Positions 26,226 through 35,106 of a stretch of 62,816 bases of DNA are shown here, piece by piece. The stretch comes from Oscillospiraceae bacterium (GTDB lineage: Bacteria; Bacillota; Clostridia; Oscillospirales; Oscillospiraceae): positions 17,327 through 80,142 of the forward strand of contig CADCLH010000001.1 in NCBI GenBank assembly GCA_902802215.1, in the 5' to 3' direction. The notes under the pieces are model-generated. The model worked only from the letters and a program-made list of their open reading frames with translations. It was not told the origin of the DNA and made no database searches. The position numbers and the translations under genes were made by a program. How positions within the stretch are numbered: position 1 is the first letter of the stretch; the number at the start of each line of letters is the position of its first letter.

Positions 26226-27242
26226 TTACAGGCGGACCTTGTCGCGGGTGATGTCCTTCAGCGTCGCCGCGCCGCACATGGTCATGGTGGATTTGAGCTC
26301 GCCCACGATCTTGTCCATATAGACCTTGAAGCCCTCCTCGCCCGCGGCGTAGATCATCGGCAGGATGGGGCGGCCGATCAGCACGCCGTCCGCGCCGAGC
26401 GCCAGCGCGCGGAACACGTCCACGCCCGACCGGATGCCGCCGTCGACGAGGATCACGGTCTTGCCCTTGACAGCGTCCGCGATCTCGGGCAGGACCTCCG
26501 CCGTGGAGGCCACGCCGCCCTGCACGCGCCCGCCGTGGTTGGAGACCACGATGCCCGCGGCCCCGGCCTCGACGGCCTTCTCCGCGCCGCGCGCGGTCAT
26601 GATGCCCTTGACGATGAAGGGCATCTTCGCGTAGGCGGTGATCTCACTCATCTCCGCGACGGACTTGCTGCCCGCGTTGGGATTCATGGCCTTGAGGAAG
26701 GGCAGGCCCGCGCCGTCCACGTCCATGCCGGCGCAGAAGATCCCGGCCTCGTTCAAGACGTCGAGCTTGGCGAAGACGGCCTCCTTGTTCCAGGGCTTGA
26801 TGATCGGGCAGCCGACGCCGTCCACGGCCTTCATGTCCTCGGCCGAGCGGAGCATGATCTGGGGATCGACGCCGTCGCCGGTCAGAGCCATCAGGCCGTA
26901 GTCATAGCAGGCCTTGATCAGGATGCTGTTGTACTCGGGGTCCTTGTACTTGGGGCCGTAGTGGAGGTCGATCGCGCCGAGAGGGGCGGCGAAGATGGGG
27001 GCGGTGAAGGTCCGGCCGAACATCTCAAAGCGCACGTCGGGGTCGGCGTTGGAGCAGAGCGTGTCCATGTTGACGCAGATCTCCTGCCACTTGTCGAAGT
27101 TGCGCGCCGCGGCGTTGCCGGGGTACTTGCAGCCGGGACCGGGCATCAGGTTGCCGCAGGCCCTGCCGTTGCAGACGGGACAGGCTTTGCAGTAGGGGCC
27201 GACCTGGTCGCGGGCGGCCGCGAGGATCTCGTTATAGTTCAT
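26226..27242 (-). CDS. FMN-dependent alpha-hydroxy-acid oxidizing protein with Cys-rich N terminus
   Basis: The 338-residue TIM-barrel protein belongs to the FMN-dependent alpha-hydroxy-acid dehydrogenase family (lactate oxidase, glycolate oxidase, lactate dehydrogenase). It shows IVVSNHGGR with the catalytic His and the phosphate-binding ILVDGGIRSGVDVFRALALGA and VLIGRP segments. Residues 17-40 hold five cysteines (YCKACPVCNGRACG... PGC) not found in the classical enzymes and suggestive of a metal or Fe-S site. An anaerobe is unlikely to use oxygen as acceptor, so dehydrogenase activity with another electron acceptor is inferred. It is the first gene of a two-gene operon with the Nudix hydrolase. 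Confidence 0.85.
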   Translation of the reverse strand: MNYNEILAAARDQVGPYCKACPVCNGRACGNLMPGPGCKYPGNAAARNFDKWQEICVNMDTLCSNADPDVRFEMFGRTFTAPIFAAPLGAIDLHYGPKYKDPEYNSILIKACYDYGLMALTGDGVDPQIMLRSAEDMKAVDGVGCPIIKPWNKEAVFAKLDVLNEAGIFCAGMDVDGAGLPFLKAMNPNAGSKSVAEMSEITAYAKMPFIVKGIMTARGAEKAVEAGAAGIVVSNHGGRVQGGVASTAEVLPEIADAVKGKTVILVDGGIRSGVDVFRALALGADGVLIGRPILPMIYAAGEEGFKVYMDKIVGELKSTMTMCGAATLKDITRDKVRL

Positions 27243-27326
27243 ATGAAAGACTCCTTTTTGATTTTATTTGTCTTTTGAATCATTATCCCGCAAAGAACGG
27301 ACCGTGTCAAGTGCGCGGCATTCTTT

Positions 27327-28208
27327 TCAAACGCCCGTCAGATCGAAATCCGGGATCATCTCCCCGGTGGCCGCCGCGCCCTCCTGCCAGAAGCCGCCCA
27401 GACCGCGCACGCGCAGGTAGTGGATCATGGCCTCGTTCTCCTCGCGGGTGATCCGCCGCCGCAGCTCGGGGAAGGCCTCCAGCCCCGGCATGGGCGTGTA
27501 CTGGCTCATCAGCGAGAACAGGACCGAGCCTTCAGGGAAGCTGTCGGCCGCAAAGTCGACGGCGTCGCGCGCGTCCTCAAGCCTGCCGGGCAGGATCAGG
27601 TGACGGATCAAAACGCCGCGGCGCAGAAGGCCGTTCTCGTCCAGCTCGACAGGGCCGGTCTGGCGGAACATTTCGCGGATGGCTTCGCGGGCGACTTCGG
27701 GATAATCTTCCGCGCCGCTGTACTTTTTCGCGGCATTCGGGTCAGAATACTTATAGTCGGGCATGTAGACCTGGACAAGCCCCTCGAGCTGACGCAGGGC
27801 CTCGACGCTCTCGTATCCGGAGCTGTTCCAGACCACCGGGATGCCGAGCGAGAGGCCGGAGAGCGCCTCGGCGATGGCGGGGACGAAGTGCGCGCCGGTC
27901 ACAAGGTCGATGCTGTCCACCCCCGTGTCGCGCAGGCGCAGCAGCAGAGCGCGCAGCTCCGGCGCACGGAGCGTCCTGCCGCCCTTGCCGCTCGAAATCG
28001 CCCGGTTCTGGCAATAGACGCAGCCGAGATTGCAGCCGGTGAAGAACACCGCGCCCGTGCCGTTCGGCCCCGCGATGCAGGGCTCCTCGCCGTAGTGCGA
28101 GGCGGCGCGCGCAACGCGCGGCAGCAGGGGAGAGCGGCAGAAACCGCCGGGCGTTTCGTCGCCGCGCGGGGCTCGGCAGCGGCGCGGACAGAGTGAACAA
28201 ATGCTCAA
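27327..28208 (-). CDS. Radical SAM protein, PflA/PflX-like
   Basis: The protein has the radical SAM cluster motif CxxxCxxC in GCNLGCVYCQN. It is preceded by a Cys-rich N terminus (CSLCPRRCRAPR and GGFCR) and resembles the uncharacterised PflX-type relatives of pyruvate formate-lyase activase. The target protein is unknown. The start is set at TTG 28208 because GGGAGG lies 9 bp upstream. The longer ATG at 28298 is within the -35 box of the predicted promoter and so would not be in the mRNA. The length is then 293 residues. Confidence 0.82.
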   Translation of the reverse strand: MSICSLCPRRCRAPRGDETPGGFCRSPLLPRVARAASHYGEEPCIAGPNGTGAVFFTGCNLGCVYCQNRAISSGKGGRTLRAPELRALLLRLRDTGVDSIDLVTGAHFVPAIAEALSGLSLGIPVVWNSSGYESVEALRQLEGLVQVYMPDYKYSDPNAAKKYSGAEDYPEVAREAIREMFRQTGPVELDENGLLRRGVLIRHLILPGRLEDARDAVDFAADSFPEGSVLFSLMSQYTPMPGLEAFPELRRRITREENEAMIHYLRVRGLGGFWQEGAAATGEMIPDFDLTGV

Positions 28209-28269
28209 CGTATCGAGCCTCCCGTTCAAAATAGGCAAAATGACAAGAATAGGCCGCTTTGCACCACCG

Positions 28270-28298
28270 ATTATAGCCCGATTTTGTATAGTTTGCAA
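28270..28298 (-). promoter_or_regulatory. Predicted promoter of the radical SAM gene
   Basis: On the minus strand TTGCAA (28298-28293) and TATAAT (28275-28270) have a 17-bp spacer. It decides the start codon of the gene downstream. Confidence 0.65.
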
Positions 28299-28419
28299 GA
28301 AGATTGAAAAAAGAAAAAATAGTGCATGATTTTTTTGGTTTTTGTGCTAAAATGATACAGAAATAAGGGGGAGAGGTAATGGTTTTCCCGTGACTCTGCC
28401 CAAACGGACCGGAGGCGGA

Positions 28420-28917
28420 ATGCTCAATATCGTACTTGTGGAGCCCGAAATCCCGCACAACACCGGGGCCATCGCGCGCACCTGCGCGGCCACGGGGGCG
28501 AGGCTCCATCTGATCAAGCCCCTGGGCTTCGATATCTCCGACAAAGCGGTCAAGCGCTGCGGCCTCGATTACTGGCATCTGGTGGATATCTCCGTCTATG
28601 AGAATCTGGACGAGTTCTTTGACCGTAACGGGGACGACGGGCTGTGGCTCGCTACCACCAAGGCGCCGCGCGCCTACCACGAGGCGGACTTCAGCGGCGA
28701 CGTGACGCTCATGTTCGGCAAGGAGACCGCCGGACTTCCGGAGTGGCTGCGGGAGAAATACCGCGACCGATGCATCCGCATCCCGATGATCTCTGAGGCG
28801 CGCAGCCTCAACCTCTCCAACTCCGTCGCCGTGCTCGCCTACGAGGCGCTGCGGCAGCAGGGCTTTCCCGGTCTGCTGGAGACCGGCTCGATGGGAGATC
28901 CTTCCTGTCACGTCTGA
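28420..28917 (+). CDS. trmL: tRNA (cytidine(34)-2'-O)-methyltransferase TrmL
   Basis: TrmL is a SPOUT-class methyltransferase that modifies the wobble base of tRNA-Leu. The 165-residue protein starts MLNIVLVEPEIPHNTGAIARTCAATGA. It has the knot motifs LMFGKETAGLPEWL and RIPMISEARSLNLSNSVAVLAYEALRQ, which bind SAM. ATG 28420 follows GGAGG; the upstream in-frame start at 28390 adds a non-conserved 10 residues. Confidence 0.92.
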   Translation: MLNIVLVEPEIPHNTGAIARTCAATGARLHLIKPLGFDISDKAVKRCGLDYWHLVDISVYENLDEFFDRNGDDGLWLATTKAPRAYHEADFSGDVTLMFGKETAGLPEWLREKYRDRCIRIPMISEARSLNLSNSVAVLAYEALRQQGFPGLLETGSMGDPSCHV

Positions 28918-28963
28918 CGGGAATGACAATAAATCATCCGAATACTTTTTAGGAGGATACCTC

Positions 28964-30185
28964 ATGAACTACAACAAGAAGACCGTTTACGACGCCGACG
29001 TCAAGGGCAAAAAGGTCCTGCTCCGCTGCGACTTCAACGTCCCCCAGGACAAGAAGACCGGCGAGATCACCAGCGACAAGCGCATCGTCGCCGCTCTGCC
29101 CACCATCAAGTACCTGCTCGAACAGGGCGCGGCCGTCATCGCCTGCTCCCACCTGGGCAAGCCCGTGGCCACCTTCGAGGGCTATGTGAAGAAGCAGGTC
29201 GAGAAGGGCAAGAACGAGGCCGATATCACCCGCGAGGAGTGGGAGAAGTCCCTGAAGAAGCTCACCCTGGCCCCCGTTGCCAAGCGCCTGAGCGAGCTGC
29301 TGGGCATGGACGTCATCTTCGCCGCCGACACCATCGGCCCCGACGCGCAGGCCAAGGCCGCCGCGCTGCAGCCCGGCCAGCTCCTGCTGCTTGAGAACCT
29401 CCGCTTCGCCAAGGGCGAGACCAAGAACGACCCCGCCTTTGCCAAGGCTCTGGCCGACATGGCCGAGGTCTTTGTCTCCGACGCGTTCGGCACCGTGCAC
29501 CGCGCCCACGCCTCCACCGCCGGCGTCGCCGCCTACCTGCCCGCCTACTCCGGCCTGCTCGTCAACAAGGAGCTCGCCGTCATGGGCAAGGCCCTCGACG
29601 ATCCCAAGCGCCCCTTTGTCGCCGTCCTCGGCGGCGCCAAGGTCTCCGACAAGATCAACGTCATCAACAACCTCCTCGAGAAGGCCGACACCATCATCAT
29701 CGGCGGCGGCATGGCCTACTGAGGCCGACCGCATCGACTACGCGAAGGACATGATCGCCAAGGCCGAGGCCAAGGGCGTCAGGTTCCTGCTCCCTGTCGA
29801 CAACCTCTGCGCGGCTGAGTTCTCCGCCGACGCCGAGCCCGTCCTCGTCGAGGGCGACATCCCCGCCGACCTCATGGGCATGGACATCGGCCCCAAGACT
29901 GTGGAGCTGTTCAGCGACGCCGTCAAGGGCGCGGGCACCATCGTGTGGAACGGACCCATGGGCGTGTTTGAGTTCGACAAGTTCGCCGGCGGCACCAAGG
30001 CCATGGCCAAGGCTCTGGCCGAGTCCGGCGCGATCACCATCGTCGGCGGCGGCGACAGCGCGGCCGCGGTCGAGAAGCTCGGCTTCGCCGACAAGATCAC
30101 CCACATCTCCACCGGCGGCGGCGCCTCTCTGGAGTTCCTCGAAGGCAAGGAGCTGCCGGGCGTGGCCTGCCTGCTGGACGCGTAA
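28964..30185 (+). pseudogene. pgk: Phosphoglycerate kinase, interrupted by an internal frameshifting deletion
   Basis: Phosphoglycerate kinase makes ATP from 1,3-bisphosphoglycerate in glycolysis. The N-terminal half (28964-29722, LLRCDFNVPQ, HLGKP, FGTVHRAHAS) is intact up to IIIGGGMAY, where a TGA follows. The rest continues in another frame from about 29719 with EADRIDYAKDM, VWNGPMGVFEF and GGGDSAAAVEKLG through 30185. Compared with the family, about 16 residues (TFxKAxGxxIGxSLL) are missing, consistent with a deletion of roughly 47 bp. There is also a longer than usual loop after HLGKP. Everything else is well conserved, with strong codon bias, so a recent event or an assembly error is likely. 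Pgk is normally essential and single-copy. Confidence 0.88.
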
Positions 30186-30198
30186 GGAATACCCCTCA

Positions 30199-30231
30199 GG
30201 CGCTTTGCGCCAGCTCCCCTTGCAGGGGAGC
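30199..30231. repeat. Double-hairpin intergenic element between pgk and tpiA
   Basis: Two adjacent stems, 30199-30203 with 30207-30211 and 30213-30219 with 30225-30231, match a pattern of short GC-rich palindromes often seen between genes in gut Clostridia. It may act as a processing or stability element. Confidence 0.5.
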
Positions 30232-30256
30232 CAATACGGAAAGGAATTGGATAGCT

Positions 30257-31030
30257 ATGAACAGAAAGTATCGCAAGACCGTTATCGCGGGCAACTGGAA
30301 GATGAACATGCTCGCCTCCGAGATCAAGCCCTTCATGGAGACCCTGAAGGACAATCTCCCCAAGACCCGCACCTGCGAGATGGTGCTCTGCACCCCCGCC
30401 GTGATGATTCCCGCCATGATCAAGGCCGGCAAGGACTGCAAGGTCGCCGCCGGCGGCCAGGACGTCTCCAAGTTCGAGAAGGGCGCCTACACCGGTGAGA
30501 TCTCCGCCAGCCAGCTCGCCGACATCGGCGCGAAGTACTGCATCGTCGGCCACTCCGAGCGCCGCCAGTACCACGGCGAGGATGACATGCTCATCAACGC
30601 CAAGGCCAAGGCCCTGCTCGACAAGGGCATCATCCCCATCATCTGCGTCGGCGAGAGCCTCGAGCAGCGCGAGATGGACCTGACCATGGAATATGTGGCC
30701 TATCAGGTCAAGGCCGCCCTCAGCGGCATCGACGCCACCAAGCTTCGTCGCTGCATCATCGCCTATGAGCCCATCTGGGCCATCGGCACCGGCAAGACCG
30801 CGACCGCCGAGCAGGCGCAGGAGGTCTGCCAGGGCATCCGTGCCGTCATCCGCGGCATTTACGGCGCCCGCCCGGCCCGCGCCGTCAGCATCCTCTACGG
30901 CGGCAGCATGAACGCCAAGAACGCCGAAGAGCTGCTGGCCCAGCCCGACATCGACGGCGGCCTCATCGGCGGCGCGTCCCTCAAGCCTGTCGACTTCGCC
31001 GCGATCATCAAGGCGACCGATCAGGAGTAA
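30257..31030 (+). CDS. tpiA: Triose-phosphate isomerase
   Basis: TpiA interconverts dihydroxyacetone phosphate and glyceraldehyde 3-phosphate. The 257-residue TIM barrel has catalytic Lys in AGNWKMN, His in VGHSERR, Glu in AYEPIWAIGTGKTA, and the phosphate-binding LYGGSMNAKN and GLIGGASLK loops. It is intact, unlike its two neighbours, and lies between pgk and gpmI as in other glycolytic operons. Confidence 0.96.
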   Translation: MNRKYRKTVIAGNWKMNMLASEIKPFMETLKDNLPKTRTCEMVLCTPAVMIPAMIKAGKDCKVAAGGQDVSKFEKGAYTGEISASQLADIGAKYCIVGHSERRQYHGEDDMLINAKAKALLDKGIIPIICVGESLEQREMDLTMEYVAYQVKAALSGIDATKLRRCIIAYEPIWAIGTGKTATAEQAQEVCQGIRAVIRGIYGARPARAVSILYGGSMNAKNAEELLAQPDIDGGLIGGASLKPVDFAAIIKATDQE

Positions 31031-31101
31031 TTCCGCATCCAGCCGACACCCCCGCGCCATGCCGCGGGGGTGTCTCCAAAATGAATCATAAGGAGCTTTT
31101 T

Positions 31102-32588
31102 ATGAGCAAAAAGGCAGTTCTTATCATCATGGACGGCTTCGGCCTGGCGGCTCCCTCCGAGGGCAACGCCATCTACGTCGCCAACACCCCGAATCTGGAC
31201 AGGCTCTTTGACCGCTGGCCCCATACGACGCTGCAGGCCTCCGGGCTGGACGTCGGCCTGCCCGAGGGCCAGATGGGCAACTCCGAGGTCGGTCACACCA
31301 ACATCGGCGCGGGCCGCGTTGTCTTCCAGATCCTGCCCAAGATGACCCGCGAGATCGAGAACGGCAAGTTCTTCCGGAACGAGGTCTACATCAAGGCCAT
31401 GGAGGACGCGAAGGCAAACGGCAAGGCCCTGCACATCATGGGCCTCATGTCCGACGGCGGCGTGCACAGCCACCTTGTCCACATCTTCGGCATCCTCGAT
31501 ATGGCGAAGCAGCGCGGCGTGGAGAAGGTCTTCGTCCACTGCTTCCTCGACGGACGCGACGTGCCGCCCACCAGCGGCGCGGGCTTCATCCGCCGGCTGA
31601 AGGAGAAGTGCGATTCCCTCGGCAACGCGAAGATCGCCACCGTCCAGGGCCGCTTCTGGGGCATGGACCGCGACAAGCGCTGGGACCGCGTGGAGAAGGG
31701 CTACAACGCCATCCCGACCCCGTCCACGCCGTTGAGGCGAGCTACGCCAAGGAAGTCACCGACGAGTTCGTCGAGCCCGTCGTCTGCTGCCCCGAGGGCG
31801 TCATCAACCCCGGCGACAGCGTGATCTTCATGAACTTCCGCCCCGACCGCGCCCGTGAAATGACCTGGGCGCTGAACCTTCCGGACTTCGACGGCTTCGA
31901 GAGGAAGAAGACCGTCTATCCGCTCAGCTACGTCTGCACCGCGCAGTACGACGAGAACCTGACCCTGCCCATCGCCTACCCGCCCGAGGTCATCGAGCAG
32001 ACGCTCGGCGACTATGTCAGCGAGCTGGGGATGAAGCAGTTCCGCGTGGCCGAGACCGAGAAGTACGCCCACGTCACCTTCTTCTTCAACGGCGGCGTCG
32101 AGAAGGAGACCGCGGGGGAGGAGCGCTGCCTGGTGCCCTCGCCCAAGGAGTACGCGACCTATGACCTCATCCCCGAGATGAGCGCCTACAAGGTCTGCGA
32201 CAAGGTCGTCGAGGCCATCGCCTCCGACCGCTACGGCCTGATCGTCTGCAACTTCGCCAACTGCGACATGGTCGGCCACACCGGCGTCATGCCCGCCGCG
32301 GTCAAGGCCGTCGAGACCGTCGACGCCTGCATGGGCAGGATCGCCGCCGAAATCGAAAAGCACCCCGACACCGTGCTGCTGGTCACCGCCGACCACGGCA
32401 ATGCCGACTGCATGTTTGACGCAAACGGCAAGGTCAACACCGCCCACACCACCAACCCCGTGCCCTTCTGCGTGACCATGGACGGCATCACCCTCAAGCC
32501 CGGCAGACTGGCCGACATCGCGCCGACCATCCTCAAGGTCATGGGTCTGAAGCAGCCCGAGCAGATGACCGGCGAGGCGCTGTTCTGA
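31102..32588 (+). pseudogene. gpmI: 2,3-bisphosphoglycerate-independent phosphoglycerate mutase, frameshifted
   Basis: GpmI interconverts 3- and 2-phosphoglycerate using two metal ions. The first frame (31102 to about 31719) has IIMDGFG, the nucleophile Ser in NSEVGHTNIGAGR, MSDGGVHSH and DGRDVPPTSG. After KGYNAI it runs into unrelated residues. The true continuation, DPVHAVEASYAKEVTDEFVEP, begins in another frame at about 31721 and runs to the end with DHGNAD and AHTTNPVPF. About 8-9 residues (LGxGxxA region) appear deleted, roughly 25 bp. ATG 31102 is chosen after AAGGAG (31090-31095). Both halves are otherwise fully conserved, so the gene is either freshly broken or misassembled. Confidence 0.88.
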
Positions 32589-32600
32589 TCCTTCTTTCTT

Positions 32601-32640
32601 AACGAAAAAGCTCCATCCGAAAGGATGGAGCTTTTTCGTT
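32601..32640. terminator. Bidirectional terminator between gpmI and galE
   Basis: A perfect 18-bp inverted repeat (32601-32618 with 32623-32640) with a GAAA tetraloop has A/T-runs on both flanks. Confidence 0.88.
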
Positions 32641-32648
32641 GGGGCGGC

Positions 32649-33671
32649 TTATTCCGCCGTGTTGTAGCCCATGGGGTTCTTCGACTGCCAGGCCCAGGTG
32701 TCGCGGCACATGTCGTCGAGCGTGTACTCCGCCTTCCAGCCGAGCAGCTGCGCGCTCTTGTCGGGGCTGGAATAGACCGTCGCCAGATCGCCGGGACGGC
32801 GGTCGACGATCTCGTAGGGGATCTTCACGCCGGTGACGCGCTCGAACGCGTGAACCATATCGAGTACGCTGTAGCCGGTGCCGGTGCCGAGGTTGAAGAC
32901 GTTCTCGCCGCGATGCTTCATCATGTACTCGATGGCGCAGACGTGGCCGCGCGCCAGGTCGACGACGTGGATGTAGTCGCGCACGCCCGTGCCGTCGGGG
33001 GTGTTGTAGTCGTTGCCGTAGACGCTCAGGTGGTCGCGGCGGCCGACCGCGACCTGCGCGATGAAGGGCATGAGGTTGTTCGGGATGCCGCGCGGGTCCT
33101 CGCCGATCAGGCCGCTGGAATGCGCGCCGATGGGGTTGAAGTAGCGCAGCAGGGACACCGAGAAGTCGTCCACCGCCTTGGCCGTGTCGCGCAGGATCTG
33201 CTCGGACATGTACTTGGTCCAGCCGTAGGGGTTGGTGCACATGCCGGTCTTCGACGTCTCGCGCAGCGGCATGTCGTTGTCGCCGGAGTAGACGGTGGCC
33301 GAGGAGGAGAACACGATGTCGTGCACGCCGTGGTCCCGCATGGCCTCGCAGAGGCGGACGGTGGAGAACAGGTTGTTGTCGTAGTACTCCAGCGGCATGG
33401 CCACGGATTCGCCGACCGCTTTGAGTCCGGCGAAGTGGATGGCGCAGCTGATGTCGTGCTTTTCAAAAATCCGGTCGAGCGCCGCGCGGTCGCGCACGTC
33501 GTTTTCGTAGAAGGCCACCTTCTTGCCGGTGATCTCCTCCACGCGCTCGATGGCCTTGGGGCTGGAATTGACGAGGTTGTCGATGACGACCACGCCGTAG
33601 CCGCGGTTCAGAAGCTCCACGCAGGTGTGGCTGCCGATGTAGCCGGCGCCGCCCGTTACCAGTACGTTCAT
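32649..33671 (-). CDS. galE: UDP-glucose 4-epimerase
   Basis: GalE interconverts UDP-glucose and UDP-galactose. The 340-residue extended SDR has the NAD-binding VTGGAGYIGSHT, the DNLVNSS loop, Ser-Ser-Ala-Thr-Val-Tyr catalytic strand and YGWTK as the YxxxK pair. LLRYFNPIGAH and GVRDYIHVVDLA complete the family signature. ATG 33671 follows GAGAGG; a longer start at 33686 is less likely. It lies 11 bp downstream of the nucleotidyltransferase gene, in the same operon. Confidence 0.93.
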   Translation of the reverse strand: MNVLVTGGAGYIGSHTCVELLNRGYGVVVIDNLVNSSPKAIERVEEITGKKVAFYENDVRDRAALDRIFEKHDISCAIHFAGLKAVGESVAMPLEYYDNNLFSTVRLCEAMRDHGVHDIVFSSSATVYSGDNDMPLRETSKTGMCTNPYGWTKYMSEQILRDTAKAVDDFSVSLLRYFNPIGAHSSGLIGEDPRGIPNNLMPFIAQVAVGRRDHLSVYGNDYNTPDGTGVRDYIHVVDLARGHVCAIEYMMKHRGENVFNLGTGTGYSVLDMVHAFERVTGVKIPYEIVDRRPGDLATVYSSPDKSAQLLGWKAEYTLDDMCRDTWAWQSKNPMGYNTAE

Positions 33672-33682
33672 GTTGATTCCTC

Positions 33683-34591
33683 TCAATCCAGAAGTTTTTC
33701 GGGGTAGATCCCGTTTTCACGCATGCGTTTCAGCGCCGCCGCGACGCCGGGCAGATCCTCCTTGTAGGTCATGCCGTACCACTGCTCGTGGCAGGGGAGG
33801 ACCCGGACCGTCCCAAGCCCCTCCTCAATGACGGCGTTGGCCACGGAGGGGAGGAAGTATTCGCCCTTGAGCGGGTTCGTTTTCAGGCTCGCGTCGAGCC
33901 AGGCGGGGAAGCGAGCTTCCAGCTCCCGCAGCATGGCGGGGGAGAAGCCCCAGAAGTTCATCGAGACCGGAACGTCGCCGGACAGAGGCTGCCAGGTCTC
34001 GCCGTCCTCGGTATAGGCGGCGTCCTCACCGCGCTTTTCGATGTGCGTGCGCTCTGTCACGCCGGTCAGCAGGCCGTTTTCCACCTGACACACGCCGCGC
34101 GCGACATAGCCGTTTTCGGTGACGGTGTTGCGCAGAAGATAGGCGACCATCGCGTGCTCGCTCTCGGGCCGGTCCTGCGCGAGAAAGTCGTAGATCGCCT
34201 GATAGGCGCCGGGGCCGTAGAAGTCGTCGGCGTTGATGACGGCGAAGGGGCCGTCTACCGCGTCCTTGCAGCAGAGCACCGCGTGCCCCGTGCCCCAGGG
34301 CTTGACGCGCCCCTCGGGCACCGCGTAGCCCTCGGGCAGCATGTCGAGCTGCTGGAAGACGTACTTCACGTCGAAGTACTTTTCCATGCGCGTTCCGACG
34401 GCGGCCTTGAAGTCCGCCTCGATCTCGTGCTTGATGATGAAGACGACGCGGCGGAAGCCCGCGCGGTAGGCGTCGAAGAGAGAATAGTCGATGATGGCGT
34501 GGCCGCGCTCGTCCACGGGACGGATCTGCTTGAGCCCGCCGAAGCGGCTGCCCATCCCGGCGGCCAGAATGACAAGGGTCGGCGATCGCAT
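33683..34591 (-). CDS. Sugar-phosphate nucleotidyltransferase
   Basis: The 302-residue protein has the N-terminal nucleotidyltransferase signature LVILAAGMGSRFGGLKQIRPV, an activation Lys region (KPWGTGHAVLCCKDAV) and the metal-binding INADDFYG. It resembles UTP/dTTP-sugar-1-phosphate transferases that supply nucleotide sugars. The pairing with galE suggests UDP-hexose supply for envelope polysaccharides. It lacks a hallmark that fixes the substrate. ATG 34591 follows GAGGTG; the GTG at 34600 is within that site. Confidence 0.85.
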   Translation of the reverse strand: MRSPTLVILAAGMGSRFGGLKQIRPVDERGHAIIDYSLFDAYRAGFRRVVFIIKHEIEADFKAAVGTRMEKYFDVKYVFQQLDMLPEGYAVPEGRVKPWGTGHAVLCCKDAVDGPFAVINADDFYGPGAYQAIYDFLAQDRPESEHAMVAYLLRNTVTENGYVARGVCQVENGLLTGVTERTHIEKRGEDAAYTEDGETWQPLSGDVPVSMNFWGFSPAMLRELEARFPAWLDASLKTNPLKGEYFLPSVANAVIEEGLGTVRVLPCHEQWYGMTYKEDLPGVAAALKRMRENGIYPEKLLD

Positions 34592-34775
34592 ACGAAGCAC
34601 CTCGTTCTTTGTTGAAGTTCCCGAACAGTATAACAGCTTTCCGCGGATTTGTATAGAGACAATGCCGACTTTCCGTCAAAGAAAACAGGTGGGGAAGCCC
34701 GGTATGAAAACGGGAGCGAAGAGAGGGAAAAGGCTTACAGATTGCCCCGTTTTGTTCAAATTGGGGGAAAAGGGA

Positions 34776-34804
34776 TTGACTCGGCGGGGCGAAATCAGTA
34801 TAAT
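34776..34804 (+). promoter_or_regulatory. Near-consensus promoter for the small membrane protein and OYE genes
   Basis: TTGACT (34776-34781) and TATAAT (34799-34804) with a 17-bp spacer make the best sigma-A promoter seen in the window. Confidence 0.75.
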
Positions 34805-34863
34805 ATTCACAGCAAAGTGCGCATACTCATTTTCAAAAATCTTAGCAGGAGGGATCATTTTAC

Positions 34864-35070
34864 ATGAAGAAACTGAGGAAATTCCTGGTTCTCGTATGTC
34901 TCGGCTGCCTGGGCTACGGCATTGCCAAGGTGCTGGAGACCGACGAGGCGAAGGAGACGCTTTTCGGCCTTCTCGGAGAAGATCTGTACCTTGCCATCCA
35001 GGACAAGGTCTATCTGCTCGGGGATCTGCTGATGTGGCCGATCGACTTCGTCAGAGCTCTGCTTCCGTAA
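34864..35070 (+). CDS. Small hydrophobic protein of unknown function
   Basis: The 68-residue protein begins MKKLRKFLVLVCLGCLGYGIAKVLETDEA. It is basic, then hydrophobic, and has a C-terminal amphipathic part (LYLAIQDKVYLLGDLLMWPIDFVRALLP). It may be membrane-associated. A strong promoter and GGAGGG ribosome-binding site support expression. It is 36 bp upstream of the flavin reductase gene and probably cotranscribed. No family is recognised. Confidence 0.65.
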   Translation: MKKLRKFLVLVCLGCLGYGIAKVLETDEAKETLFGLLGEDLYLAIQDKVYLLGDLLMWPIDFVRALLP

Positions 35071-35106
35071 GAAAACGGGAAATCAATTTAGTAAAGGAGT
35101 TATTCA

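Noticed and set aside
28209..28298. A 30-codon N-terminal extension of the radical SAM protein
   Set aside because: The predicted -35 and -10 boxes lie inside the extension, and TTG 28208 has a strong ribosome-binding site.
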